Notes: generated by a model from the letters alone, not told the origin. DNA of 45,155 nucleotides from Nostoc linckia z4 (GCF_002608075.1 NZ_LAHA01000086.1:280-45434); one strand, 5' to 3'; positions 9,501 to 16,969 are shown, numbered from the stretch's first letter. Numbers and translations are program-made.

Positions 9501-9635
9501 ACCGTGCGTCATGCCGACTTGATTTTAGTTCTAGACAGGGGAATTCTACTGGAAAGCGGTACTCACGAGCAATTAATTGCCAAAAAAGGTCATTATTTCT
9601 ATCTCAATCAGCAACAATTCGCGCAAAGAGCTTGA
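6561..9635 (+). CDS. Peptidase-containing ABC exporter (cNMP-binding + C39 + ABC)
   Basis: A 1024-aa inner-membrane exporter that should remove a Gly-Gly leader and translocate the peptide. Domains in order: Crp-like cyclic-nucleotide-binding fold (about 40-135, with SGKVRLLDNS and GASFGELTLFP); a linker (about 250-295); C39 peptidase (about 310-435) with the complete triad Cys322 in SDCGASC, His395 in GKHYVVV and Asp411 in IGDPA; six-helix transmembrane domain (about 460-760); ATPase with Walker A GRSGSGKTT near 820, signature LSGGQRQR near 920, Walker B FLVLDEAT and the H-loop in IIAHRLS. All key residues are present. It heads a set with the HlyD-type adaptor and isomerase downstream. The cNMP/C39/ABC layout is common in cyanobacteria and recalls HetC, but I cannot claim orthology. 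The linker contains an in-frame short-repeat insertion. Confidence 0.95.
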   Translation: MSSAFSQQYLAEQITRTLGDSLSDEQLQKCLKVVEIIEPPVAKQFWEATTAEPGIYIVLSGKVRLLDNSNNLITTFLSGASFGELTLFPEYQFNPYVARASVNLKLCYLKREIVEAVILSSDSIKNRLLKRAETWDLLLLCSHNSLINLNGSVEEILKALSLFHRHILESGSLMNNLIQDKHLWLLHCGEIQNSSGQRLTPGKIYLNPKHGNWQVTQPTIAYSLSNVDWQTALQHWPQLIELIDFQERQAEVASREWGVGSGESFSQSPIPSPQYPIPKVESKQKPNKQRPYFPSPKVRAGHFFGRLTKRYPFFEQQSASDCGASCLVMISRYWGKRFNVNRIRDLTNISRSGASMRGLSVAAETMGFASRPVKASLDKLAQQPLPAIAHWEGKHYVVVYEINQKRVIIGDPAIGQRNLTHSEFKTGWTGYALLLQPTDLLRETDETITPFWQFFDLVKPHSQVLIEVFIASVLIQLLGLVMPLFTQLLLDRVIVQGSTLTLNAVGLGLLIFSFFRVAITGLRQYLLDHTANRLGLALLVGFIKHTFRLPLAFFESRYVGDIVSRVQENQKIQRFLTGEALSICLDLLTVFIYVGLMFWYSWQMALLCLAIVPPFVLLALIATPFLRRISREVFNASAHENSYLIQSLTGIRSVRSMAIEQTVRWRWEELLNNVIKKTFSGQIISNQLQIFSSGIESLVTTGLLWFGAWQVIQNQLTIGQLVAFNMLLGNIIRPFQRLVVLWNQLQEVIISTERINDVLEAEPEEDLQYQTRQILNNLRGHIIFDNVTFRYHPESDINVLENLSFEIKPEQTVAVVGRSGSGKTTLSKLILGLYPPTDGKVLIDGQDVTNISLRSLRSQIGVVDQDTFLFGGTIRENISIAHPEASQEEIVEAARLAGADEFIQQMPMGYETQIGESGGMLSGGQRQRLAIARALLGNPSFLVLDEATSHLDAESERIIQNNLKKILRGRTSLIIAHRLSTVRHADLILVLDRGILLESGTHEQLIAKKGHYFYLNQQQFAQRA
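7320..7397 (+). repeat. Short tandem repeat inserted in-frame in the exporter linker
   Basis: GGGAGTGGGGAGTAGGGAGT-type units are followed by CCCCAATACCCAGT-type units. This intergenic kind of repeat here encodes residues such as REWGVGSGESFSQSP and IPSPQYPIP, between the cNMP-binding and C39 domains. The frame is kept. Confidence 0.85.
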
Positions 9636-9675
9636 TAGGGTATGGGGCATGGGGCATGGGGCATAGGGCATAAAA
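9636..9675. repeat. GGGGCAT tandem repeat after the exporter gene
   Basis: About four copies of GGGGCAT-type units directly after the exporter stop. A matching tract in the opposite orientation lies at 10192-10282, so the two bracket the 121-aa gene between them. Confidence 0.75.
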
Positions 9676-9782
9676 TTAATATCATTTCTCTAAATCCTGA
9701 CTACAGATAATTCTCTCTGTGCCCCTTGGTGTCTATGTGTAGCTATATTTTGGACAATTTGTATAAGTTGCTGTTGCTTTCC

Positions 9783-10148
9783 TTATTGTCTATTTCCTAT
9801 GGATTTGAGATAAGCATTAAGTTTGGGTAACAGTTGGTCAAGAATTGGTTTAAATCTGTTTACCTGTTCATTTGTCAATAACTGTCTGGCATAAGCTAAT
9901 CTCAACCAGCTAATAGTTTCATACAAAGACCCTCTGGCAATCCTAACGAAACGTCGATTGTCTTGGTCGTTGTACCTGCCTCTACCTTCTGCGATATTTG
10001 CACAAATACTGTCAGCAGACCGAACAATTTGCTTACCAAGCGTATCTTTAGTGAAATTGTCCCATATTTTAACAATATGCCAAATTTCATTAGCTAACTT
10101 TTCTGCAAGTTGATAAACTTCCAAATCCTCAAAATCAGGTCTTCTCAC
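9783..10148 (-). CDS. Four helix bundle protein (23S rRNA intervening-sequence family)
   Basis: A 121-aa member of the small four-helix-bundle family also found inside 23S rRNA intervening sequences (IVP/S23). Visible family motifs: FEDLEVYQLAEKLANEIW at the N-terminus, GKQIVRSADSICANIAEGRG in the second helix region, and FVRIARGSLYETISWLRLA in the third. The family forms pentameric helical bundles and its function is not known. The start is a GTG at 10146-10148. The gene lies on the minus strand between the exporter and adaptor genes of a plus-strand set and is bracketed by oppositely oriented short repeats, which suggests it arrived as an insertion. It has no evident link with export. Confidence 0.88.
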   Translation of the reverse strand: MRRPDFEDLEVYQLAEKLANEIWHIVKIWDNFTKDTLGKQIVRSADSICANIAEGRGRYNDQDNRRFVRIARGSLYETISWLRLAYARQLLTNEQVNRFKPILDQLLPKLNAYLKSIGNRQ

Positions 10149-10191
10149 AAAAATCCATCGATCATTTATCGATTAATAGTTCCCAATTCTC

Positions 10192-10282
10192 ACGCCCAAT
10201 GCCCAATGCCCAATGCCCAATGCCCAATGCCCCATGCCCCATGCCCCATGCCCCATTCCCAATGCCCCATTCCCCAATTCCT
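10192..10282. repeat. GCCCAAT/GCCCCAT tandem repeat before the adaptor gene
   Basis: Roughly a dozen GCCCAAT and GCCCCAT units. The tract can be read in frame with the downstream adaptor gene (MPNAQCPMPN...), so an apparent start at 10199 lies inside repeat DNA and the true start is doubtful. Confidence 0.9.
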
Positions 10283-11830
10283 ATGCCAAACTCATCTAAT
10301 AATTCATCATCTGCGTTCGCCATAGAAAAGGACGCTAAATTTTACCTAACTGAGGACAAAAGTAGTGTTGTCAATCCTCAAGTACAGGAAACATCTCAGA
10401 CGAATGATTGGTTTTACGGTACTGAGGAACTGTTAGATGCTTTACCAAAGATTTGGACGCGTTCTTTATTGTATTTACTGGTTGGCTTTGCTGCCATTGT
10501 TATACCTTGGTCGATGCTTTCTAAGGTTGATGAGACAGGAAGTGCTAGAGGACGGATGGAACCTGAAGGAGCAACGCAACAATTGGACAGTCCTGTTAGT
10601 GGTAGTGTGACGGCTGTGAATGTCAAGGAAGGTGCAACGGTAAAAGCGGGACAGGTTTTAGTTCAACTGGAGTCTGATGTGCTGCGTTCGGAACTACAAC
10701 AGGTGCAGACAAAACTAGAGGGTTTGTTAAATCGGCGATCGCAACTCGATCTCCTCAAAAATCAAATTATACTGACGATTAATATCCAAGAACAGCAAAA
10801 TAAGTCCCAAGAATTGGAGAAAATCGCCCAAATTAATCAAGCACAACAAAACCTTGACGCCAAGCAAAGTACTTATAACTTAGAACGAGTGGAAAAACTG
10901 GCTTTAGTAGAACAAGCTAGTCAAAATATTAACTCTACTCAAATTGCCCGGAAATTAGCTCAGACTCGTTTAACGCGAGATTCCACGGAAGTTGAACGAT
11001 ATCGCCAACTTTTGCAAGAAGGAGCAATTCCCCAAACCAAACTTGTGGAACTTCAAAAAGTAGCAGAAGAAAGCCAACGCTTACAAGAGCAAGCAAAATC
11101 TGATATAACTCAAGCTCAATTGCGGTTAAAAGAAGAACTCAATCGCTATCGTTCTCTCATGAGCCAAGCTTATTCAGATATTCAACTTTTCAAACTTCGT
11201 TTACAAGAACAGCAAAATAGCTATCGCAGTTTAATACAAGCAGGTAAACTGGCAATACTGAAAAATCAGGAACAATTAAAAGATTTACAAACCCAAATTA
11301 CTAGCGTGCAATCGGAAATTTTGCAAACTGGCGGCCAGATTACATCCTTAAAACTACAATTACAACAACGAATAGTGCGATCGCCTGTTGATGGGGTAAT
11401 CTTTGAATTACCTATTCAAAAACCAGGCTCAGTAGTAGAACCAGGACAATTAATTGCCCAAGTTGCACCAAACGATACTCCCTTAATTCTCAAAGCCCAA
11501 ATACCCAGCCAAGAAAGCGGTTTTTTGAAGGTGGGAATGCCGGTTAAAGTCAAATTTGATGCTTATCCTTTCCAAGATTATGGAGTAGTGCAAGGACACG
11601 TTAACTGGATTTCACCTGATTCAAAAATTCAAAGGAGCGAACAAGGTAACACCGAAACCTATGAACTAGAAATCTCCCTAGCTCAGTCTTATATTCAAAC
11701 CGCCAACAAACGTATTCCCATAACACCAGGTCAAACAGCCACCGCAGAGGTAGTTATCCGCCAACGTCGGATAATAGACTTTATCTTAGATCCATTTAAA
11801 AAATTACAACAAGGTGGTTTAGAGCTTTAA
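10283..11830 (+). CDS. HlyD family periplasmic adaptor subunit
   Basis: Membrane-fusion protein that couples an inner-membrane ABC exporter to the outer membrane, as HlyD does in type I secretion. It has one N-terminal membrane helix (LLYLLVGFAAIVIPWSML), a first half-lipoyl motif (GSVTAVNVKEGATVKAGQVL), a long Gln/Glu/Leu-rich coiled-coil hairpin over about 200 residues, the second half-lipoyl motif (RSPVDGVIFELPIQKPGS) and a beta-barrel C-terminus ending in a short basic tail. The frame stays open back to ATG 10199, but those 28 codons are repeat DNA; I prefer the ATG at 10283 (MPNSSNNSSS), giving 515 aa, although neither start has a good ribosome binding site. It is the natural partner of the C39 exporter, from which the reversed 121-aa gene separates it. 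Confidence 0.93.
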   Translation: MPNSSNNSSSAFAIEKDAKFYLTEDKSSVVNPQVQETSQTNDWFYGTEELLDALPKIWTRSLLYLLVGFAAIVIPWSMLSKVDETGSARGRMEPEGATQQLDSPVSGSVTAVNVKEGATVKAGQVLVQLESDVLRSELQQVQTKLEGLLNRRSQLDLLKNQIILTINIQEQQNKSQELEKIAQINQAQQNLDAKQSTYNLERVEKLALVEQASQNINSTQIARKLAQTRLTRDSTEVERYRQLLQEGAIPQTKLVELQKVAEESQRLQEQAKSDITQAQLRLKEELNRYRSLMSQAYSDIQLFKLRLQEQQNSYRSLIQAGKLAILKNQEQLKDLQTQITSVQSEILQTGGQITSLKLQLQQRIVRSPVDGVIFELPIQKPGSVVEPGQLIAQVAPNDTPLILKAQIPSQESGFLKVGMPVKVKFDAYPFQDYGVVQGHVNWISPDSKIQRSEQGNTETYELEISLAQSYIQTANKRIPITPGQTATAEVVIRQRRIIDFILDPFKKLQQGGLEL

Positions 11831-11845
11831 GGATTTAGGTTACGT

Positions 11846-11890
11846 TGACTGTTGACTGTTGACTGTTGACTGTTGACTGTTAACGGTCAA
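11846..11890. repeat. GTTGACT heptamer array
   Basis: Five to six GTTGACT-type heptamers between the adaptor and isomerase genes. The same family occurs near 60-115, 4175-4200, 19566-19600, 25570-25600 and 28111-28150. Confidence 0.85.
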
Positions 11891-12052
11891 TAGTTTTTAT
11901 TCTTTTTTATCTGTTCCCTATTCCCTGTTTCCTGTTCACTTTTAATTTTCTAAAAAATCATCATCAAAAGATAAGAAAGCTATAATTAATAGAGTTGCAA
12001 TTACAATTAAAACGCCCTATTAAATTAGGTGAATAATTGGAGGAATTAGATT

Positions 12053-12880
12053 ATGTCAAAGGTAATGACTGTTTCTCCTGAGGATATTATTGACCACGTT
12101 AAACTGTCTTTTCAAATACCTAGTATATTGGAGGCGATCGCCAGTCGAAAAATTGTTGAAGATGAAGCTAAACAGGCAGGTATTGAAGTTGGTTTAGAAG
12201 AACTACAAAAGGCGGCGGATCAGCTGCGTTTAGCTAACCAACTTTTGAAAGCAGAAGATACTTGGTCATGGTTAGAAAAAAATTATATTTCTCTCGATGA
12301 CTTTGAAAAGATAGTAGAAACTACTTTATTATCTGCCAAATTAGCAAATCATTTATTTGCCAACAAAGTCGAGGCATTTTTTTACGCCCATCAACTTGAT
12401 TACGTCGGAGCAGTAACTTATGAAGTGATTTTAGATGACGAAGACTTAGCACTAGAATTGTTTTATGCTCTGCAAGAAGGCGAAATTAGTTTCCAAGAAA
12501 TCGCCCGCCAATACATCGAAAATATTGAAATCCGACGTGCTGGAGGTTATCAAGGAATACGTCTTCGCAAGGATTTTAGACCAGAAATAGCAGCAGCGGT
12601 TTTTGCTGCTAATCCTCCGCAAATTCTCAAACCAATTACCACTCCCAAAGGAGTACATATAATTGCAGTTGAGGAAATTATTAAACCTCAATTGGATGAA
12701 CAGCGACGCCTACAAATCATAGGAGAATTATTTGCTAATTGGTTAAAATCACAAATCACCGCTATGGAAATAGCGGTAAATTTCAGCAAAGCTCTTAATT
12801 CTCAAATCCCTAAAGAAATACTAATCGAACAGTCAGAGTTCAGAAGTTATAACTCAGAGTTAAAACAACCTTTGGCTTAA
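12053..12880 (+). CDS. Parvulin-type peptidylprolyl isomerase (PpiC/SurA-like)
   Basis: A 275-aa protein with a SurA/PrsA-like helical N-terminal part (about residues 10-110) followed by a PPIC-type rotamase domain (about 118-215). The domain's features are ALQEGEISFQEIARQY, RRAGGYQGIRL, the FAANPPQILKPITTPKGVHI block and AVEEI. No signal peptide or membrane helix is visible, so it should work in the cytoplasm, where it could hold or isomerise export substrates. It follows the adaptor gene by about 220 bp in the same direction, with a clear ribosome binding site (TTGGAGGAATTAGATT) before the ATG. Isomerases of this kind accompany C39/HlyD sets in other cyanobacteria, and some parvulin relatives handle RiPP precursors. 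The role on the neighbouring Gly-Gly peptides is inference. Confidence 0.88.
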   Translation: MSKVMTVSPEDIIDHVKLSFQIPSILEAIASRKIVEDEAKQAGIEVGLEELQKAADQLRLANQLLKAEDTWSWLEKNYISLDDFEKIVETTLLSAKLANHLFANKVEAFFYAHQLDYVGAVTYEVILDDEDLALELFYALQEGEISFQEIARQYIENIEIRRAGGYQGIRLRKDFRPEIAAAVFAANPPQILKPITTPKGVHIIAVEEIIKPQLDEQRRLQIIGELFANWLKSQITAMEIAVNFSKALNSQIPKEILIEQSEFRSYNSELKQPLA

Positions 12881-12908
12881 CACCATTTCTTTGTGAAGCT
12901 GCATATAT

Positions 12909-12940
12909 TTACCCTCCTGCTTGGCAAGGAGGGTCTTGAT
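12909..12940. terminator. Hairpin closing the plus-strand export operon
   Basis: ACCCTCCT (12911-12918) pairs with AGGAGGGT (12927-12934). The U-tract on either side is weak, but the position between convergent operons fits a terminator. Confidence 0.6.
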
Positions 12941-13036
12941 TATGTATATTTTCATACAGAATTGCCATAACACTATTCTCTTAGCAAAATTAATGTGACA
13001 AACCATTACTAATTTGTCACATTTTGTAGAAAAAAT

Positions 13037-13093
13037 GTTTGTAGTAAGGACTTTAGTCCTTGATTGTGAAGCACTAAAGTGCTTACTACGAAC
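13037..13093. repeat. Dispersed double-hairpin repeat
   Basis: TTTGTAGTAAGGACTTTAGT followed by CCTTG, then AAGCACTAAAGTGCTTACTA followed by CGAA: two short palindromes (AAGGACTTTAGTCCTT and AAGCACTAAAGTGCTT) within outer inverted ends. The same core occurs at 33206-33260 and 38955-39008, where flanking terminal inverted repeats are recognisable. Here it lies between the converging operons. Confidence 0.8.
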
Positions 13094-13109
13094 CTATCAT
13101 AACTCATCA

Positions 13110-13403
13110 TTAATTTGAGCTATGTTTATCGTTACTTTGTTGAAACCAAGTTGATTCCAGTTGAAAAAATCCTAAATTTTGATGCTCGCTTTTATCAAAA
13201 ACCCAATTATTCTTCATTAATCTAATGTAGGTACGAGATGGTATATATTCCAGAGGATTGAAGCCACTAAAACGTAGCATTAAAAGACAAGCCCAGGAGT
13301 ACTTTCCATTTTTTATAGCGTTGATAATTTCTTCTAATTCTTGATGATTAAAAATAGCTGTTCGATGTAAATTTTCATCAAAATCAGGAAAATCTTCATT
13401 CAT
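13110..13403 (-). CDS. HetP family protein (heterocyst commitment regulator family)
   Basis: A 97-aa protein whose central block, KNGKYSWACLLMLRF followed by SGFNPLEYIPSRTYIRLMKN, matches the conserved core of HetP and its paralogs, small proteins that control commitment to heterocyst differentiation in Anabaena. The Asp/Glu-rich N-terminus and short tail vary in the family. ATG 13403 is preceded by GAGG at suitable spacing. It is the last gene on the minus strand after the HopA1-like gene, about 155 bp downstream, and may be cotranscribed with it. Which paralog it is cannot be decided here, and activator versus antagonist roles differ among paralogs. Family call is firm, exact function is not. 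Confidence 0.82.
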   Translation of the reverse strand: MNEDFPDFDENLHRTAIFNHQELEEIINAIKNGKYSWACLLMLRFSGFNPLEYIPSRTYIRLMKNNWVFDKSEHQNLGFFQLESTWFQQSNDKHSSN

Positions 13404-13559
13404 ATAATTACCTCAGGAATTTACAGATGATGCTAAAATTAAGGAAAACTGATTAATTGAAGATGATATAATCAGTAAATAACCCTATAAAAATTTTGGA
13501 TTTTAAATTTTAGATGAAAACCTAAAATCCAAAATTGTTTAACAAATCAAATCAGACTA

Positions 13560-14657
13560 TTAGAGATGCAATGAAGTGTATATATCCTCAGAATTTGCAT
13601 TGAGATAGGGACGTTGTAATTGAATTTGGTATAAAGAAAAATATTTTAAAACTGCTGTCATGCGTTCTTCTGGTGTATCATTTCCTCCCAGCCAACTATC
13701 AAGCAAACCATTGGCAATAATTTGACAGCGATTTGTACCGAAGCTTTCATGAGTGCTAAACTTTTGGTCTGGTTCTTCAGCGATCGCTAATCCTGGTGCT
13801 ATTAACTTGGTAAACAAAGGTACTTCTTCTTTAAAATAAGATTTATTTTCTAAATACACCCTTTCTAATACTGGCTGAATAACCTCATATCTGTTTTTGT
13901 CAAAATAAAGTACTGCTGAATCACAACGTTCATAATCTGAAGGATTGTAGAGTGCTTTAAATGAAAAAGGAATATCTCTGAAGTTGAGTTGGGTAGTCAA
14001 ACTATCCATCACTGCAACTGCTCCTTCTGCGGTTAAATTGAAATAAACACGCACAATATTTTCATTGGCATGAGAAGCTGCATTACCAATTGCCATATAG
14101 AATGCATTTTGTACTAAATTCTTGGGCATTCTAATTGCAACTAAGTTACCAAGAGTAGCATTTCGCTGTGCTGGTTGCAAATGAATATGTCGCTGTATAT
14201 GTAGTTTCAAACCATTTTTATATACAATTAAAAAGTCATCTTCTTCTTGAATTACAAGCCAATCATTGCTGAAGTAGCCTTCACCCCTATTGCTTTCATG
14301 TAAGCGCTCATAAAAAGCTACATCTACACCCAAAAGAGTATTATTTTCCAGATTTTGGTTGAGTGCCAAATTTGATGTATCTGCATCAAAAGCAAGAGCA
14401 GATTTTAAAGAACCGTTGTAATAGATACCGTAGAGAAAACTACGCAATTGCAGACTTAAAAATTTGTTTTGCAGATCCAAAGGTAATTGCTGAAAGCCTG
14501 GAATTGCTGACTCTGGTAATTCCATTGGTTTGTAGTCTGGATGCTGAATGCAATAATGAGATTGAATTTGAACGTTATGAACGATGTCTTGTAACAATGT
14601 CTGCAATGGCTCTGGAACTTCTGATAGTTGAGTTTGTAGGGAGTCTAATAGTTGCAT
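13560..14657 (-). CDS. HopA1-family protein (LxmY/TvaD-like RiPP enzyme)
   Basis: A 365-aa protein with the HopA1 domain, named after a Pseudomonas type III effector but more often found in RiPP clusters. Recognisable blocks: LRSFLYGIYYNGS, FYERLHESNRGEGYFSNDW, VRVYFNLTAEGAVAVMDSLT, LNFRDIPFSFKALYNP, VLYFDKNRYEVI, TKLIAPGLAIAEEP and SFGTNRCQIIANGL. In class V lanthipeptide and thioamitide pathways a HopA1 protein works with an APH-like kinase to dehydrate Ser/Thr, most likely by eliminating the phosphate. The kinase gene lies directly upstream here and the candidate peptides beyond it. I chose ATG 14657 (MQLLDSLQTQLSEVPEPLQT); the open frame continues upstream to 14837 only through GGGGACAC repeat DNA. 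Family call is strong; activity on the nearby peptides is inferred. Confidence 0.87.
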   Translation of the reverse strand: MQLLDSLQTQLSEVPEPLQTLLQDIVHNVQIQSHYCIQHPDYKPMELPESAIPGFQQLPLDLQNKFLSLQLRSFLYGIYYNGSLKSALAFDADTSNLALNQNLENNTLLGVDVAFYERLHESNRGEGYFSNDWLVIQEEDDFLIVYKNGLKLHIQRHIHLQPAQRNATLGNLVAIRMPKNLVQNAFYMAIGNAASHANENIVRVYFNLTAEGAVAVMDSLTTQLNFRDIPFSFKALYNPSDYERCDSAVLYFDKNRYEVIQPVLERVYLENKSYFKEEVPLFTKLIAPGLAIAEEPDQKFSTHESFGTNRCQIIANGLLDSWLGGNDTPEERMTAVLKYFSLYQIQLQRPYLNANSEDIYTSLHL

Positions 14658-14719
14658 AATGGCTACTGTGTAAATAACAGAGGAGTAGAAGGGAAATTGG
14701 CGTTGCTGAATAATGGGAT

Positions 14720-14805
14720 GATTCGGGGACACGGGGACACGGGGACACGGGGACACGGAGATATGGGGACACGGGGACACGGAGACATGGAGACACGGGG
14801 ATTGT
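14720..14805. repeat. GGGGACAC octamer array
   Basis: About nine GGGGACAC-type octamers (with GGAGACAT variants) lie between the kinase and HopA1-like genes. Read on the minus strand they create a false N-terminal extension of the HopA1 frame rich in CPRVPVSP. Confidence 0.9.
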
Positions 14806-14890
14806 GCCTTGATGCAAATTCTCAAATCATCCCGCAATTATGCAACGACGGGAAATTTAGGGATTTTCAAAAAACGTAGACCACCAACGC

Positions 14891-16069
14891 CTACACAGGA
14901 GATAAGTTTGTTGGATAAAGGTCTGATGCTTGGACGCCAAAAATTGTGGGTATAGATGCTTCTGGACGACACAATAAACTCTTGGCAACTTGCAGCATAC
15001 AGATACCAGAATTACCAAATCTCTTTTCATACTGGAGTATCGCCTGAATAGATCTAATCAAAGCTAAACCAGAAAATTGGATAACTCGTTGTAAAAAATC
15101 AGGACGATGTTCTAGTACTTGAGGAAATTCAGCTAAATAAGTAGTCACTAACGCCGCCATTGATGGCTGGAGGAGTTGCAAAGGAGTCGTAGCTAGACGT
15201 AAGGATTGTTCGATCGCAATATCTTTACCAATGACAATACTATATAGCCATATTTGCAGATAACTGGCTAACAAATTTCCTAAATCATTTGCTGGATCTC
15301 CCCAATCACAACGTTCCCAGTCAATCAGCCGAATCACACTTTCACCTGAAAGTGATTCCTGAAAAGTTGCTTGTTCCCAATTGAGAGAAATCAAAATATT
15401 ATTCAGTTTCAAATCGTTATGAGTCAAACAGTAGGCATTAAAAGCGCTAGCCAAATCTGCGATCGCTTGTCCTAAACTATCGTAACGTTGATAAAGGGTG
15501 AAAAATTTCAATCCATCATTAGGAACTCTACCGAAAATTTCTGGTGTAATTCTATCTAGTCCTTGATGTAGGTTTGGAGGTTGTTGACTAGATGCATTTT
15601 CGCGATTTTGAAAGAATTCTCGATATTCTGGACGACTAAGACTTACACGATGAATCGATGCCAAAATCCTGCCAATTACCTTGGTAATATCAGTGGAGAA
15701 AAAATTCTCTTTGATGTAAAAGTCTGCCAAATCGCGATAATTACTCAGATAATTAAAAATAATAATGGAATTTTCCGCATCAAAATGCAGTACTTCCGAA
15801 CAATAGGAGCGAATGTGACTAATTTCTGGAAAAGTCCGAAAAAAATTATGAATTCTCCATTCGTCAACAAACTCACCAACAGCTTTTCCTTCTCGATTGT
15901 GACGTTCTTGTTTAACTAAAAGTTGCTGACCTTCTGGTAAGGTAATTAACAAGTTAAAATTTTTCGCAGGCTTTAGCTCAATTTTACTCAATCCTTTTTT
16001 TTCATGAGTACATAATCCCAGAGAAATTAGGTAATCAAAAACATTTTGAGAACTTAATAAAAATGGCAT
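14891..16069 (-). CDS. APH-like phosphotransferase (LxmK/TvaC-like kinase)
   Basis: A 392-aa protein of the aminoglycoside phosphotransferase/choline-kinase-like fold. The nucleotide-binding Lys is in QQLLVKQER, the catalytic loop is LTHNDLKLNNIL (about residues 214-226) and the metal-binding Asp lies in LIDWERCDWGDPANDLG (about 246-262), so the kinase core is complete. Such kinases paired with HopA1 proteins phosphorylate Ser/Thr of RiPP precursors in class V lanthipeptide and thioamitide pathways. Here it sits between the four peptide genes and the HopA1-like gene, all on the minus strand. ATG 16069 (MPFLLSSQNVFDYLISLGLC) is preferred; an in-frame GTG at 16111 is also possible, and neither has a strong ribosome binding site. 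A small-molecule kinase role cannot be excluded from sequence alone. Confidence 0.85.
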   Translation of the reverse strand: MPFLLSSQNVFDYLISLGLCTHEKKGLSKIELKPAKNFNLLITLPEGQQLLVKQERHNREGKAVGEFVDEWRIHNFFRTFPEISHIRSYCSEVLHFDAENSIIIFNYLSNYRDLADFYIKENFFSTDITKVIGRILASIHRVSLSRPEYREFFQNRENASSQQPPNLHQGLDRITPEIFGRVPNDGLKFFTLYQRYDSLGQAIADLASAFNAYCLTHNDLKLNNILISLNWEQATFQESLSGESVIRLIDWERCDWGDPANDLGNLLASYLQIWLYSIVIGKDIAIEQSLRLATTPLQLLQPSMAALVTTYLAEFPQVLEHRPDFLQRVIQFSGLALIRSIQAILQYEKRFGNSGICMLQVAKSLLCRPEASIPTIFGVQASDLYPTNLSPV

Positions 16070-16283
16070 ATTTTTCAGATATTTCCTTGAAATTTTCAAA
16101 TTTGCTATCACTCCATCCAGAAGCTAAAAAAAACAAGACTTTGTTTAATTTTTTTTGCTGAAGAGAGTAGAGCTTTTGCAAAAAATATTGATATAGTAAA
16201 GGAAGACAAGGGAGACAAATCAATTCAAAATTCATGCATGAAATAACTTTTGACTTTTTAATATCCCTTGCCTTCTGTCGAAG

Positions 16284-16347
16284 ATAGCAATCCTAAATCA
16301 TTGGTCTAAAAATACTATGAATTATTTAAATCAAGTAGGATTGCTAT
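16284..16347. repeat. Inverted-repeat element after the last peptide gene
   Basis: ATAGCAATCCTA (16284-16295) is the exact complement of TAGGATTGCTAT (16336-16347), giving a 64-bp element between the peptide array and the kinase gene. The ends resemble those of the element at 25523-25636 and a solo end near 18384. Transcripts from the peptide genes could fold here, so it may attenuate read-through into the kinase gene. Confidence 0.7.
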
Positions 16348-16370
16348 ATTTATTAACTACAACTTGATTA

Positions 16371-16604
16371 TCAACCAACAGCACTACTGCTATATGATTT
16401 AGCTATAAAAGCAATATGACCGATAGCATAGGTATCAACATATGCTTCAGCTAACTTTGTTAAAGTTGAAATGTCGCTAAATCCAGACCATTGGTCACCA
16501 CCAGAGATGGAATCAGCGTCGCTTAAATCATTGAGAAAGCTTTCGGTTCCTGCAAACAATTCAGAACCAGAAACATAGAGTTCAGAAAGAGTAATATTTG
16601 CCAT
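16371..16604 (-). CDS. Gly-Gly small peptide, copy 4 of 4 (candidate RiPP precursor)
   Basis: A 77-aa peptide, the last and most divergent of the array. It begins MANITLSELYVSGSELFAGT, continues ESFLNDLSDADSISGG, then a segment starting DQWSGFSDISTLTKLAEAY. The Gly-Gly after an acidic helical-looking stretch, with Ile at -4, fits a C39 cleavage site loosely: Leu at -7 and -12 of the usual consensus are Ala and Asn here. After GG there are about a dozen Ser/Thr and no Cys. It differs from the other copies after GG (DQWS rather than NY) and at the C-terminus (SSSAVG rather than SNGTYY). GAGGAATAAGTC precedes the ATG. Family not recognised; the precursor role is inferred from the neighbouring kinase/HopA1 pair and exporter. 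Confidence 0.85.
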   Translation of the reverse strand: MANITLSELYVSGSELFAGTESFLNDLSDADSISGGDQWSGFSDISTLTKLAEAYVDTYAIGHIAFIAKSYSSSAVG

Positions 16605-16661
16605 GACTTATTCCTCAAGCACTTGTAATCATTAGGTTTTCATTCAATTCATGTGATTGGC

Positions 16662-16705
16662 CTTTGGGTATAAATATCAATTAATTTCTATTTTTATACC
16701 CAAAG
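16662..16705. promoter_or_regulatory. Hairpin between peptide genes (copies 3 and 4)
   Basis: CTTTGGGTATAAA (16662-16674) pairs perfectly with TTTATACCCAAAG (16693-16705). No U-tract follows on the minus strand, so an mRNA-processing or stabilising hairpin is more likely than a terminator. Related hairpins lie between the other copies. Confidence 0.65.
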
Positions 16706-16738
16706 AGCTATTAAGCTTTCTACTTAACTACTCAAGCA

Positions 16739-16969
16739 TTAGTAGTAAGTACCGTTGCTGTAAGATTTAGCGACAAAGGTGACATGACCGATAGCATAAG
16801 TATCAACATAAGCTTCAGCTAATTTTGTCAAGGTTGAAATGTCGCTAAAACCAGCATAATTACCACCAGAGATAGCATCAGCGTCGCTTAAATCATTGAG
16901 AAAGCTTTCTGTTCCTGCAAATAAATCAGAACCAGAAACGTAGAGTTCAGAAAGAGTGATATTTGCCAT
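16739..16969 (-). CDS. Gly-Gly small peptide, copy 3 of 4 (candidate RiPP precursor)
   Basis: A 76-aa paralog of the flanking peptides. The N-terminal 36 residues end in LNDLSDADAISGG; the following 40 begin NYAGFSDISTLTKLAEAY and end in AKSYSNGTYY. There is no Cys. It has the same ribosome binding sequence (GAGGAATAAGTC) as copies 2 and 4, so the duplicated unit includes the leader. The four residues or so after GG (NYAG here) are the most variable part of an otherwise nearly constant family. If a C39 peptidase cuts after GG, this variable stretch becomes the mature N-terminus. Confidence 0.86.
   Translation of the reverse strand: MANITLSELYVSGSDLFAGTESFLNDLSDADAISGGNYAGFSDISTLTKLAEAYVDTYAIGHVTFVAKSYSNGTYY

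Noticed and set aside
6561..9635. Naming the exporter hetC
   Set aside because: Architecture is compatible, but many cyanobacterial C39 exporters share it and the neighbour order (HlyD, isomerase) differs from the hetC-hetP pair as I remember it.
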